Assembly: GCA_002281735.1 (NCBI GenBank)
Contig: NCGK01000009.1
Span: 1-53,414 of the forward strand
DNA length: 53,414 bases
Direction of reading: 5' to 3'
From: Gammaproteobacteria bacterium 28-57-27
GTDB taxonomy: Bacteria > Pseudomonadota > Gammaproteobacteria > Halothiobacillales > Halothiobacillaceae
How positions within the stretch are numbered: position 1 is the stretch's first letter; each line of letters starts with the position of its first letter. The notes below the pieces were generated by a model that had not been told where the DNA came from, ran no database searches, and worked only from the letters and a program-made list of their open reading frames with translations. The translations under genes were made by a program, and so were the position numbers. Below are positions 44,575 to 51,986 of this stretch, piece after piece.

Positions 44575-44679
44575 TAGGACTTACGCAAAACCGCCCCAGC
44601 GGCGTTCAAGCGCCTCGCCGTACTCGGTTGTACTGTCTTCGGCGCTTTGCCTTGCTGGAACACTTTTGCGTAAGTCCTA
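44575..44679 (+). mobile_element. MITE-like repeat, copy 2 (105 bp)
   Basis: Same element as 37099-37191, with identical 16-bp terminal inverted repeats (44575-44590 and 44664-44679) and a matching core. It carries a 12-bp insertion (around CCGTACTCGGTT) that copy 1 lacks. It lies between the A2M start and the rlmJ stop. Both copies have the same orientation. Confidence 0.8.
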
Positions 44680-44689
44680 AACATATTTT

Positions 44690-45538
44690 TCAGTCGAGGT
44701 GCAGTGTTTCAACCCGCCATGGCGCGGCGGAGCTTTGTTGCAGGCGCTCATGCAGCCAGGCGCTGGCTTCGCGCAAGGTTTCGTCCACCTGCCACGGGGC
44801 ATTGATAATGACTACGCCGCTGCCATTGAGACGCAGTTGGTTGTCTGGCGCATGAATGCACAGTTCGCAGACCAAGACGTCAGGCAGCCCAGCGCGGGCG
44901 AGTTTGCGCAAAAAGCGATCCACCATGGGGCGGTCTTTGATCGGATACCAGCCCAACAGCACACCTTGCGGCCAGCGCTGGTGGGTCGTAATGAGTGCAT
45001 CGGCGAGGCGTTGCAGCTCGTTGGGGGCTTCAAACGGCGGGTCGATCAGCACCAGTCCACGTTTAATCTCGCGCGGCGGCAACAAGGCTCCCAGCGCTTC
45101 CCAACCGTCACGCGCGTGAATCGCCACATTGGGTAGGCCGTGCATGGCATCACGCAAATCGTTCAGAGTGTTGGGTTCAAGTTCGCAAAGTTGCACGCGG
45201 TCTTGCGGGCGCAATTGGGTAGCAATCAGACGCGGTGAACCGGGATAGACGCGTGGTGGCTTATGCGGGTCGGCATTGAGTGCGCGCACGGCGTTGAGCA
45301 AGGTTGCGACGACTGCCGGAGCGCGGGTTTCCACATACACACGCCCAATGCCATCACGCCATTCACTGGTGCGTTGCGACGGGTCGGCACTCAGGTCGTA
45401 TATCCCCGCACCCGCATGACTATCCAACACACTGATGGGGGTGTCCTTGAGCTGCAAACGCTGTAAAACACCAAGTAAAACAATGTGTTTATGCACATCG
45501 GCAAAGTTTCCGGCATGGAAGGCGTGGCGATAATTCAT
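44690..45538 (-). CDS. rlmJ: 23S rRNA (adenine(2030)-N(6))-methyltransferase
   Basis: RlmJ methylates A2030 of 23S rRNA. The start at 45538 gives MNYRHAFHAGNFADVHKHIV and 282 residues, close to E. coli RlmJ (280). The SAM motif is LDSHAGAGIYDL and the catalytic motif is VLIDPPFE (DPPF). The frame is open further upstream, but the conserved N-terminus marks the start. Confidence 0.95.
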   Translation of the reverse strand: MNYRHAFHAGNFADVHKHIVLLGVLQRLQLKDTPISVLDSHAGAGIYDLSADPSQRTSEWRDGIGRVYVETRAPAVVATLLNAVRALNADPHKPPRVYPGSPRLIATQLRPQDRVQLCELEPNTLNDLRDAMHGLPNVAIHARDGWEALGALLPPREIKRGLVLIDPPFEAPNELQRLADALITTHQRWPQGVLLGWYPIKDRPMVDRFLRKLARAGLPDVLVCELCIHAPDNQLRLNGSGVVIINAPWQVDETLREASAWLHERLQQSSAAPWRVETLHLD

Positions 45539-45700
45539 GGTGTTGGGTGCTGGCGTGTGGGAAATACCCTGCATGGTGCTCGGTGGGGCTCCATCTGGCA
45601 AATGCGTTATGCTGAGCGAGGCGTACTGGAGGCTGTTTCCGCGCTGTTTCCGCGACCGAAAGGCCGGAGTTTTTGACTCTCCCCATTGAGCATCTTCACC

Positions 45701-46243
45701 ATGCCGCTCACCTCACCAGAACTCGATCAACCAGGTTTGCGAATTGCGCTGCTGTCCGATACGCATAACGCGGTCGATCGGCGCGTTGCCGAGGTGGTGG
45801 AAAGTTGTGATCTGGCGGTGCATGCCGGGGATATTGGTTCGCCCAGGGTGTTGGCGCAGTTGCTGCCGAAGAGTGGGCGTGTGTTTGCGGTGCGCGGTAA
45901 TAATGACACACCTGAACAATGGCCCTTGGGCACAGAAAATTGCCTGCGCATCCTGCCAGATTACTTGAGTATCGATGCGCCCGGCGGCGTGGTGGTGGTG
46001 GTGCATGGGCATCGTGTGCGTCCGGCCTCAAGGCGGCACCAGGCTTTGCGTGAGCGTTACCCAGAGGCGCGCGCCATTGTGTACGGGCATACGCATCGCT
46101 TGATGGTGGATGATGCGAAAGAGCCTTGGGTGCTTAATCCCGGTGCAGCAGGCTTTACGCGCAACCAAGGCTCGCCATCCTGTTTGGTACTCATCGCAAC
46201 GCCCACGGTCTGGCACGTGGACATCCACGTCTTCCGTGATTAA
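45701..46243 (+). CDS. Metallophosphoesterase (YfcE/MJ0936-type)
   Basis: This calcineurin-like phosphodiesterase has 180 residues and all metal motifs: LLSDTHN, HAGDIG, VRGNNDT, VVHGHR and YGHTHR. It ends in the usual NPGAAGF segment. A TTG 15 bp before the chosen ATG is also in frame. It precedes the PfkB-Rieske gene by 34 bp on the same strand, so they are probably co-transcribed. Substrate unknown; the size fits broad phosphodiesterases rather than the larger PlcP phospholipase C. Confidence 0.88.
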   Translation: MPLTSPELDQPGLRIALLSDTHNAVDRRVAEVVESCDLAVHAGDIGSPRVLAQLLPKSGRVFAVRGNNDTPEQWPLGTENCLRILPDYLSIDAPGGVVVVVHGHRVRPASRRHQALRERYPEARAIVYGHTHRLMVDDAKEPWVLNPGAAGFTRNQGSPSCLVLIATPTVWHVDIHVFRD

Positions 46244-46277
46244 GGTAAACGCCCCCTCAAACAGCGGGTTAAATAAT

Positions 46278-47519
46278 ATGGCACGCATTCTAGGCACAGG
46301 CATTGCCACACTCGATATTATCAATACCGTGGATGGCTATCCCTCCGAGGATAGCGAGGTTCGCGCACTGGCGCAGGCGGTGCGGGTGGGTGGCAATACG
46401 GCCAATACGCTGAGCGTTTTGGCGCAGGCCGGACATGAGTGCCGTCTGGCGGGCGTGCTGGCCGGAGATATGAACGGTCGTCGCATTGCCAGTGAGCTTG
46501 AGCTGTGCGGGGTAGATTTACGTCATGCACGTCGCGTGGAACATGGTGCGGCACCTACGTCTTACATTGTGCTCAACCAACGCAATGGCTCGCGCAGCAT
46601 TGTGCATTTCCGTGATCTGCCCGAGTTTTCCATCGGCGACTTTATGGACATCGACGACATTGCAAGCTGCGACTGGCTGCATTTTGAGGCGCGCAACTGC
46701 GACGATCTGGCGGTGATGCTGGCCTATGCGCGTAGCGTTGTGACCGACCAGCCGATTTCGCTGGAGGTGGAAAAAGAGCGCGATGGATTGGATGCGCTTT
46801 GGACGTACCCGGACATCATCATTTTTTCGCGCGCTTTTGTGCAGGGGCGCGGCTTTGATGCGCCGGAAGACTTTTTGCGTGAGGCGCACACATGGGCTCC
46901 GCAGGCGATCCTGATCCTGCCTTGGGGCGATCAGGGCGCTTGGGCGCTTTCCAGCAAGCAGGCGCTTTACCATAGCCCCGCCTTCCCGCCGGATAAAGTC
47001 GTGGACACGCTGGCGGCGGGCGATACCTTCAATGCCGGTCTGATACACGCCATGCTTTCTGGGTGTTCGCTGGAAGATGCTTTGCGTGATGCCTGTCAGC
47101 TCGCCGGGCGCAAGGTGGGGCAACATGGCTTGGAGCATTTGCTTGCCCCTATTGCAGCGCCAAACAATGTACTGTGCCTCTTGAGCAGCCTGCCTGACCC
47201 CGGCAGTCGGGGCTTTGAGGTCGATGATGACGGCAAGATGCGCGCGATCTTCGTGGTGCGCAAAGGTACGGATGTCTATGGCTATCTGAACGTCTGCCCG
47301 CATCTTGGCGTCAAACTCAATGAGAGCGCCGATGCGTTTCTGGATGAGGATGGACGGCATGTTCGCTGCGCCCGGCATGGTGCCTTGTTCGATCTTGCCG
47401 ATGGTCGCTGTATTGCGGGGCCGTGTCTGGGGGCGTTTCTTACACGCATTGACGTGAGCGTGGAGCGCGGTCAGCTCATTTACACAAGCCTGCTAAATTC
47501 TTATGTGAAAGATTCATGA
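46278..47519 (+). CDS. PfkB-family sugar kinase fused to a Rieske [2Fe-2S] domain
   Basis: One uninterrupted 413-residue frame joins two unrelated domains. Residues about 1-295 are a ribokinase/PfkB kinase: the substrate-binding Gly-Asn in VRVGGNTANTL and the second signature DTLAAGDTFNAGLIHAML with catalytic base Asp249. Residues about 310-405 are a Rieske domain: Cys340-x-His342 (CPHLG) and Cys364-x2-His367 (CARHGALFD), then GRCIAGPCLG, close to small stand-alone Rieske ferredoxins. The ATG at 46278 is chosen by the kinase start MARILGTGIATLDI. Neighbours are a phosphoesterase upstream and a glycosyltransferase and PAP2 gene downstream. Kinase substrate (perhaps a ketohexose or nucleoside) and the purpose of the cluster are unknown. 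Confidence 0.88.
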   Translation: MARILGTGIATLDIINTVDGYPSEDSEVRALAQAVRVGGNTANTLSVLAQAGHECRLAGVLAGDMNGRRIASELELCGVDLRHARRVEHGAAPTSYIVLNQRNGSRSIVHFRDLPEFSIGDFMDIDDIASCDWLHFEARNCDDLAVMLAYARSVVTDQPISLEVEKERDGLDALWTYPDIIIFSRAFVQGRGFDAPEDFLREAHTWAPQAILILPWGDQGAWALSSKQALYHSPAFPPDKVVDTLAAGDTFNAGLIHAMLSGCSLEDALRDACQLAGRKVGQHGLEHLLAPIAAPNNVLCLLSSLPDPGSRGFEVDDDGKMRAIFVVRKGTDVYGYLNVCPHLGVKLNESADAFLDEDGRHVRCARHGALFDLADGRCIAGPCLGAFLTRIDVSVERGQLIYTSLLNSYVKDS

Positions 47520-47585
47520 ATGCTTCATGTTCCTTTCGCATGATCTTGTAACTTTGTTTTTGAAACTCGCAAGGGGTCTAACGCC

Positions 47586-48782
47586 ATGCGTATTGCCATT
47601 GTCACAGAAACCTATGCTCCCGACCTGAACGGCGTGGCGCGCACGCTGGTTGCCTTGGTCGGCGAGCTGCGCCGCCTCGGGCATCATGTCAGTCTCGTGC
47701 GCCCCACGCCGCGAGGCGTCGATCTTGCGCTGGAAGAGGGTGAAGTACGCGTGACCGGCATGGCTATTCCCGGCTATACGGCCATGCAGTTCGGCTTCCC
47801 CGCCGGAGGCCTGCTGCGTGATCTATGGCACAAGGAGCGCCCCGATGTGGTGCATATCGACACCGAAGGCCCGTTGGGCTATTCCGCACTGAACGCCGCG
47901 CGCGCCTTGAATCTGCCCGTGACCTCCAGCTTGCACACCCATTTTCATGTCTACATGCGTCATTACGGCCTGCCCTGGCTGGGCGCACCGGCACTGGCTT
48001 ATTTACGCCATTTTCACAACGCCACAGCCTTTACCCTGATTCCCACCGAAGACCAGCGCGTTCAGCTTGCCGCTGATGGCTTGCAACAGCTTAAAGTGTT
48101 GGGGCGAGGTGTGGATGCTGAACTGTTCAATCCTCAGCGACGCAACCCGGCTCTGCGCGCGGCGTGGGGCGCTGCAGATGATGCGCCGGTCGCGCTGTAT
48201 GTCGGTCGCCTCGCCGCCGAAAAAAATATGCAGCTCTTTATTCGCAGTGTGCATGCCATGCGCGAGATTCAGCCCAATCTGCGCGCAGTTGTCGTCGGTA
48301 GCGGGCCACTGGAGCATGACTTGCGCCGAGACCATCCGGACATGATTTTCAGCGGTGCGCGTGTGGGCGAAGACCTGGCCGAACACTATGCCAGCGCGGA
48401 CTGGTTTGTTTTTCCGAGCTTGTCCGAAACCTTTGGCAATGTTTTGCTAGAAGCCATGGCCTCCGGGCTGGCTCCGCTGGCCTTTGATTATGCGGCGGCA
48501 CGGCATTTGCTGGTGGACGAAGAGCATGGCCTGGTGGCGCGTGTAAACGACGAAGAACACTTCCTTGAGCAAGCCAAGCGTCTAGCCTCCTCGCCTGAAT
48601 GGGCGCAAACTTTGGGCACTGCCGCAAGGCAACGCGCAGAAACCCAAACGTGGGGCATGATTGCGCAACAGTTGGAGGCCATGTGGCGCGAAATAACCCC
48701 CGAAAAAGACACCCAGACGAGCCCCGCGAGCCAGGTGCAGAGCACCACTCAGGCGCGCGCCCACATGCAGGGGGCCGCTTGA
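47586..48782 (+). CDS. GT4-family glycosyltransferase
   Basis: This GT-B retaining glycosyltransferase of 398 residues has the N-terminal NGVARTLVALVGELRRLGHH typical of the MgtA/alpha-mannosyl- and glucosyl-diacylglycerol group. The C-terminal nucleotide-sugar site includes LYVGRLAAEKN and FPSLSETFGNVLLEAMASG, with the EX7E pattern (ETFGNVLLE). A Thr/Gln-rich tail ends the protein. Its stop overlaps the PAP2 start as TGATG, so translation is coupled. Together they could add sugar to a lipid and dephosphorylate a lipid phosphate; the acceptor is unknown. Confidence 0.9.
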   Translation: MRIAIVTETYAPDLNGVARTLVALVGELRRLGHHVSLVRPTPRGVDLALEEGEVRVTGMAIPGYTAMQFGFPAGGLLRDLWHKERPDVVHIDTEGPLGYSALNAARALNLPVTSSLHTHFHVYMRHYGLPWLGAPALAYLRHFHNATAFTLIPTEDQRVQLAADGLQQLKVLGRGVDAELFNPQRRNPALRAAWGAADDAPVALYVGRLAAEKNMQLFIRSVHAMREIQPNLRAVVVGSGPLEHDLRRDHPDMIFSGARVGEDLAEHYASADWFVFPSLSETFGNVLLEAMASGLAPLAFDYAAARHLLVDEEHGLVARVNDEEHFLEQAKRLASSPEWAQTLGTAARQRAETQTWGMIAQQLEAMWREITPEKDTQTSPASQVQSTTQARAHMQGAA

Positions 48783-49324
48783 TGAGCTACATGCGTGAAA
48801 ACCTGTTGCATCGCTATCTGGATTGGGAGCACTCGCTGACTGTGGGCGCTCATCGTCTGCACGCTTACCGCATGGCTCGCAGTGTGTTCGGTGTCGCCAG
48901 CCGCCTGGGTGACGGGATTGGCTGGTATGTCATCATGGCGGCCTTGGTACTTGTTTATGGGCGTGTGGCATGGATTCCCGTAGCTTGGATGCTGGGGACG
49001 GCGGTTGTGGGCTTTGCCCTGTATTGGGCAATCAAGAAAATGACCGCGCGCGCGCGCCCCTGCGATGTGTTTGAAAGCATCAACCTCAGCGTCGCCCCGC
49101 TCGACAAATACAGTTTTCCCTCCGGTCACACCCTGCACGCAGTCAATTTTGCCACGCAAATTATCGCTTTTGCCCCGGAGCTTGCGTGGCTGGTACTGCC
49201 TTTTGCCAGCTTGGTGATTGCCTCGCGCATGGTGCTCGGTCTGCATTATCTGTCCGATGTGCTGGCGGGCGCGACCATTGGTGGCTTGCTCGCGGCCTTT
49301 GCCTTGTTGATGCAGGCCAGTTAA
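48782..49324 (+). CDS. PAP2-family membrane phosphatase
   Basis: This integral-membrane phosphatase has 180 residues and about five hydrophobic segments. All three catalytic motifs are present: KKMTARARP (KX6RP), PSGH and SRMVLGLHYLSD (SRX5HX3D). The chosen ATG overlaps the glycosyltransferase stop. Family members act on phosphatidate, undecaprenyl diphosphate or similar lipids. A convergent terminator region follows. Confidence 0.92.
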   Translation: MSYMRENLLHRYLDWEHSLTVGAHRLHAYRMARSVFGVASRLGDGIGWYVIMAALVLVYGRVAWIPVAWMLGTAVVGFALYWAIKKMTARARPCDVFESINLSVAPLDKYSFPSGHTLHAVNFATQIIAFAPELAWLVLPFASLVIASRMVLGLHYLSDVLAGATIGGLLAAFALLMQAS

Positions 49325-49361
49325 CGGGCACCTATAGCTTCGGCACGGTTAATCCATGCAA

Positions 49362-49419
49362 CCGTAGGGTGCGCCATGCGCACCGATGGGCTCAAAGGTG
49401 CGCATGGCGCACCCTACGG
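49362..49419. repeat. 23-bp perfect palindrome of the GTAGGGTGCGCCATGCGCACC family
   Basis: Two 23-bp perfect arms (49362-49384 and 49397-49419) surround a 12-base loop, between the convergent PAP2 and fccB genes. One arm recurs with a single change at 39451-39472. The GTAGGGTGCGC motif is a familiar kind of intergenic repeat in proteobacterial genomes. Confidence 0.75.
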
Positions 49420-49483
49420 CTAGGCGGACAAGCACGGATAAAGCTGGCCGGATCAATCGTTCATACAACGTGCAGTCCAAACA

Positions 49484-49508
49484 AAAAACCCCGCAAACGC
49501 GGGGTTTT
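49484..49508. terminator. Bidirectional rho-independent terminator between PAP2 and fccB
   Basis: AAAACCCCGC pairs with GCGGGGTTTT around an AAAC loop. T-rich sequence follows on both strands (TTTTGATTT on plus, TTTTTTG on minus), so it should stop transcription from both converging genes. Confidence 0.88.
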
Positions 49509-49531
49509 GATTTGGCACTCACCGCAGGGTT

Positions 49532-50818
49532 TTAACCCCAAGTGTCGTCACGAATACCCTCGTACCAACCCTTGGCGTACACGGCTTCGGCTTTCCAGTT
49601 CTTGCCGCCCTTGGCGGATACACCCCCGGAACCTTTGACCTCGATGATTTTGCCCTCTGCATCCAGTTCGTACACGCCTGCGACCGAAATGGCATCCTGC
49701 GCCGAAACGTAGCTGTAGCAGGTGTTCACCCACTTGGGCACAATCAACTCGGCATCGTTCAAGGATTGCACAATGGCCGAGGCGGCAACTTTCGCCTCCG
49801 AGTTCGCTCCGTAGCCGGACTTGGGTACCGGCCCTGCAATGCAACTGTCACCAATCACATAGATGTTCTTCGCCTTGCTGGACTCGAAGCTACGTTGATT
49901 GACCGGTGCCCAGCCCTTGTCATCGGCCAGACCCGACGCAGTGACAATCTTGCCCGCTTGCATCGGTGGAATGACATTGATCACATCGGCCTTGATCGTG
50001 TCGCCATCCTTGGTCTTGACCGTCATGCTTGCAGCATCCACCGAGGCCACCACGCCACCGCGCTCAGGACTCACCCAGTCCACCATGCCTGGATAGAGCG
50101 TGTCCCATGCCTCAACGAACAGCCCCTGCTTGGAAAATTTGTCCTTCGGGTCAAGGATGACAACCTTGGACTTGGGCTTATGGCGCTTGAAATAATCCGC
50201 CACCATACAGGCGCGCTCATACGGTCCTGGCGGGCAGCGGTAAGGATTGGGCGGGGCGATCATCAGGAATGTGCCGCCATCCGGCATGGCCTCAAGCTGC
50301 TTGCGCAGGGTGACGGTCTGCGCACCAGCCTTCCACGCATGCGGCAGCTTCTTGGACACCGCCTTGCTGTAGCCCGCGATCTTTTCGTAATTAAGCTGAA
50401 TCCCCGGCGAGAGCACCAAACGGTCATAGCTCAGGGTTTTGCCGCTTTTGAGCTTGACGATACGCGCATCGGCATCCACGCCGTCCACATGGTCTTCCAC
50501 CAAGGTCACGCCATGCTTGTTTTTTAGTGCCTCGAAGCTGACCTTGATCTCATCCATCTTCATATCGCCCGCCAGCACCAAATTGCTGAATGGACAGGTG
50601 TAATAATTCGACAGAGCCGCATCCACCAGAGTGACTTTAACCGACGGGTCAAAGTAACGAATATATTTGGCGCAGGCCGCACCACCAAAACCACCACCCA
50701 CGACCACCACATGCCCACCCGCACCGCGTGAGCCGGAGGTGGCGCAACCGCTCACCGCGCCGACGGCTGCCGCACTACCGGCCAATTTTAAAAAAGAACG
50801 ACGTGAAATAATCATCAT
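49532..50818 (-). CDS. fccB: Flavocytochrome c sulfide dehydrogenase, flavoprotein subunit
   Basis: This periplasmic FAD subunit oxidises sulfide to sulfur/polysulfide and passes electrons to FccA. It has 428 residues. The twin-arginine signal MMIISRRSFLKLAG is followed by a lipobox-like VSGC. The FAD site is HVVVVGGGFGGAACAKYI. The redox Cys of the SQR/FCSD group lie in YTCPFSN and in the later CYSYVS region, and the C-terminal FCSD flavin-binding domain is present. AAGGAG precedes the double ATG. It lies downstream of fccA by 39 bp. Confidence 0.94.
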   Translation of the reverse strand: MMIISRRSFLKLAGSAAAVGAVSGCATSGSRGAGGHVVVVGGGFGGAACAKYIRYFDPSVKVTLVDAALSNYYTCPFSNLVLAGDMKMDEIKVSFEALKNKHGVTLVEDHVDGVDADARIVKLKSGKTLSYDRLVLSPGIQLNYEKIAGYSKAVSKKLPHAWKAGAQTVTLRKQLEAMPDGGTFLMIAPPNPYRCPPGPYERACMVADYFKRHKPKSKVVILDPKDKFSKQGLFVEAWDTLYPGMVDWVSPERGGVVASVDAASMTVKTKDGDTIKADVINVIPPMQAGKIVTASGLADDKGWAPVNQRSFESSKAKNIYVIGDSCIAGPVPKSGYGANSEAKVAASAIVQSLNDAELIVPKWVNTCYSYVSAQDAISVAGVYELDAEGKIIEVKGSGGVSAKGGKNWKAEAVYAKGWYEGIRDDTWG

Positions 50819-50857
50819 GAATCTCCTTGTATAACCCTCAAAGGGCGAGTGCTGGGC

Positions 50858-51259
50858 TTACTTGGCAGGCAAGCTGGCAAAATATTCAGCAACGGCGCGC
50901 AACTCCTCGTCGGAGTAACCCTTGGCGTGACGATCCATCACCGTCGCAGGGCGCGAGCCATTTTTGTAAGCCAACAAGGCGGCGTAAGTCTGATCGGCAC
51001 TACGCCCCGCCAGTGCGGGAATGCCCTTGGTGCCACGGCCTTGCGCGCCGTGACACACCACACAGGTCAGGCCGATGGTTTGCCCGCTGGCACCTTCAGC
51101 GAAAGCGGGGCTCATGCCCACGCTTGCCGCCAGCCCGCTCAAAGCGGTCGCGGCCACCAGCATGCGTAAGGTGTGAGGGGTAAACGTTGAACGCGGCGCG
51201 CTCAGAGGACTGGATAGCGGGCTAGGTAAAAGCTCGGTGCGATGCGCAAAACGGTGCAT
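50858..51259 (-). CDS. fccA: Flavocytochrome c sulfide dehydrogenase, cytochrome subunit (monohaem)
   Basis: This periplasmic electron acceptor for FccB has a single haem site TCVVCH, and a Met in RPATVMDRHAKGY is the likely sixth ligand, so it is monohaem rather than dihaem. The ATG at 51259 is chosen for its AGGAGG ribosome site; it gives 133 residues with an unusually long N-terminus before the signal-peptide core MLVAATALSGLAASVG, cleaved near AFAEG. A later ATG at that core is possible but has no ribosome site. It is the first gene of the fccAB operon, transcribed away from the tRNA cluster. Confidence 0.92.
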   Translation of the reverse strand: MHRFAHRTELLPSPLSSPLSAPRSTFTPHTLRMLVAATALSGLAASVGMSPAFAEGASGQTIGLTCVVCHGAQGRGTKGIPALAGRSADQTYAALLAYKNGSRPATVMDRHAKGYSDEELRAVAEYFASLPAK

Positions 51260-51452
51260 GATGACCCTCCTCAAGGGTTATGTAGGCTGCATTGGAATAT
51301 GCAGTTTTTCTAATTTAATCAACACACTGGAGGTCGAAGTCATCACCCCAGCTCAGTGTCGAATTTGCGCCCCTATAAAATCCGGTACAAGACGAATGTT
51401 TTAATGCAGGTATTGACTGAGCTGGTAGTTAAAACAAATTTGAAATAAAGAC

Positions 51453-51480
51453 TTGCGCTGTTGGAATTGCTACGTATAAT
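51453..51480 (+). promoter_or_regulatory. Promoter of the tRNA-Gly-Val-Asp operon
   Basis: The -10 TATAAT (51475-51480) and -35 TTGCGC (51453-51458) are spaced 16 bp apart, followed by a G+C-rich discriminator GCGCCCCC as in stringently controlled stable-RNA promoters. The leader holds a small hairpin ACGCCG-ACA-CGGCGT (51491-51505) plus T-run. The fccA promoter must lie on the other strand of 51260-51450; no clear boxes were found for it. Confidence 0.7.
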
Positions 51481-51521
51481 GCGCCCCCACACGCCGACAC
51501 GGCGTTTTTGTTTGAAGTTTT

Positions 51522-51597
<76 letters not shown>

Positions 51598-51603
51598 TTT
51601 TTC

Positions 51604-51679
51604 GGGTAGTTAGCTCAGTTGGTAGAGCATCGCCTTTACACGGCGAGGGTCGGGGGTTCGAGCCCCTCACTACCCACCA
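51604..51679 (+). tRNA. tRNA-Val (anticodon TAC)
   Basis: The 76-nt cloverleaf has acceptor GGGTAGT with ACTACCC, anticodon TAC within CCTTTACACGG, T-loop GGTTCGAGCCC, and an encoded CCA. It starts 6 bp after tRNA-Gly. Confidence 0.97.
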
Positions 51680-51713
51680 TAAAATACTTAAGTGACATTA
51701 AGTGCTTGTTTTT

Positions 51714-51790
51714 GCAGCGGTAGTTCAGTTGGTTAGAATATCGGCCTGTCACGCCGAGGGTCGCGGGTTCGAGTCCCGTCCGCTGCGCCA
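51714..51790 (+). tRNA. tRNA-Asp (anticodon GTC)
   Basis: The 77-nt cloverleaf has acceptor GCAGCGG with CCGCTGC, anticodon GTC within GCCTGTCACGC, T-loop GGTTCGAGTCC, and an encoded CCA. It is the last tRNA before the integrase; its 3' half is the most likely attachment site for the island that follows. Confidence 0.97.
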
Positions 51791-51834
51791 TTCAATGGTT
51801 TTACAACGTCCGAAGAAGTTTTAAAACCTTAATC

Positions 51835-51869
51835 AAACCCGCATCCCTACTAGGTTTGCGGGTTTTTTT
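51835..51869 (+). terminator. Rho-independent terminator of the tRNA operon
   Basis: AAACCCGCA (51835-51843) pairs with TGCGGGTTT (51857-51865), then more T. It lies about 45 bp after tRNA-Asp. Confidence 0.88.
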
Positions 51870-51912
51870 ACGCCTATGGCGTCCTAAAACATCTCTTTAC
51901 AGCCAGTGGTTC

Positions 51913-51986
51913 TTGACGGTATTTTTGACGGTATGACGGTGTTGATACCGTCAGCCTGTGAAAAAATACCGTCAAAGGATACCGTC
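51913..51986. promoter_or_regulatory. Six-copy GACGGTA/TACCGTC repeat array in front of the integrase
   Basis: GACGGTA or GACGGTG occurs at 51915, 51927 and 51935. The complementary ATACCGTC occurs at 51945-51952, 51966-51973 and 51979-51986. The outer pair forms a perfect 14-bp inverted repeat (51913-51926 with 51962-51975), and the last copy touches the integrase ATG. This looks like a binding array for a regulator, an excisionase or the integrase itself (arm-type sites). The protein that binds it is not known. Confidence 0.75.

Noticed and set aside
37099..44679. Composite transposon formed by the two MITE-like copies
   Set aside because: No transposase lies in either copy or between them and no target duplication was seen; only a recombination scenario is kept as a finding.
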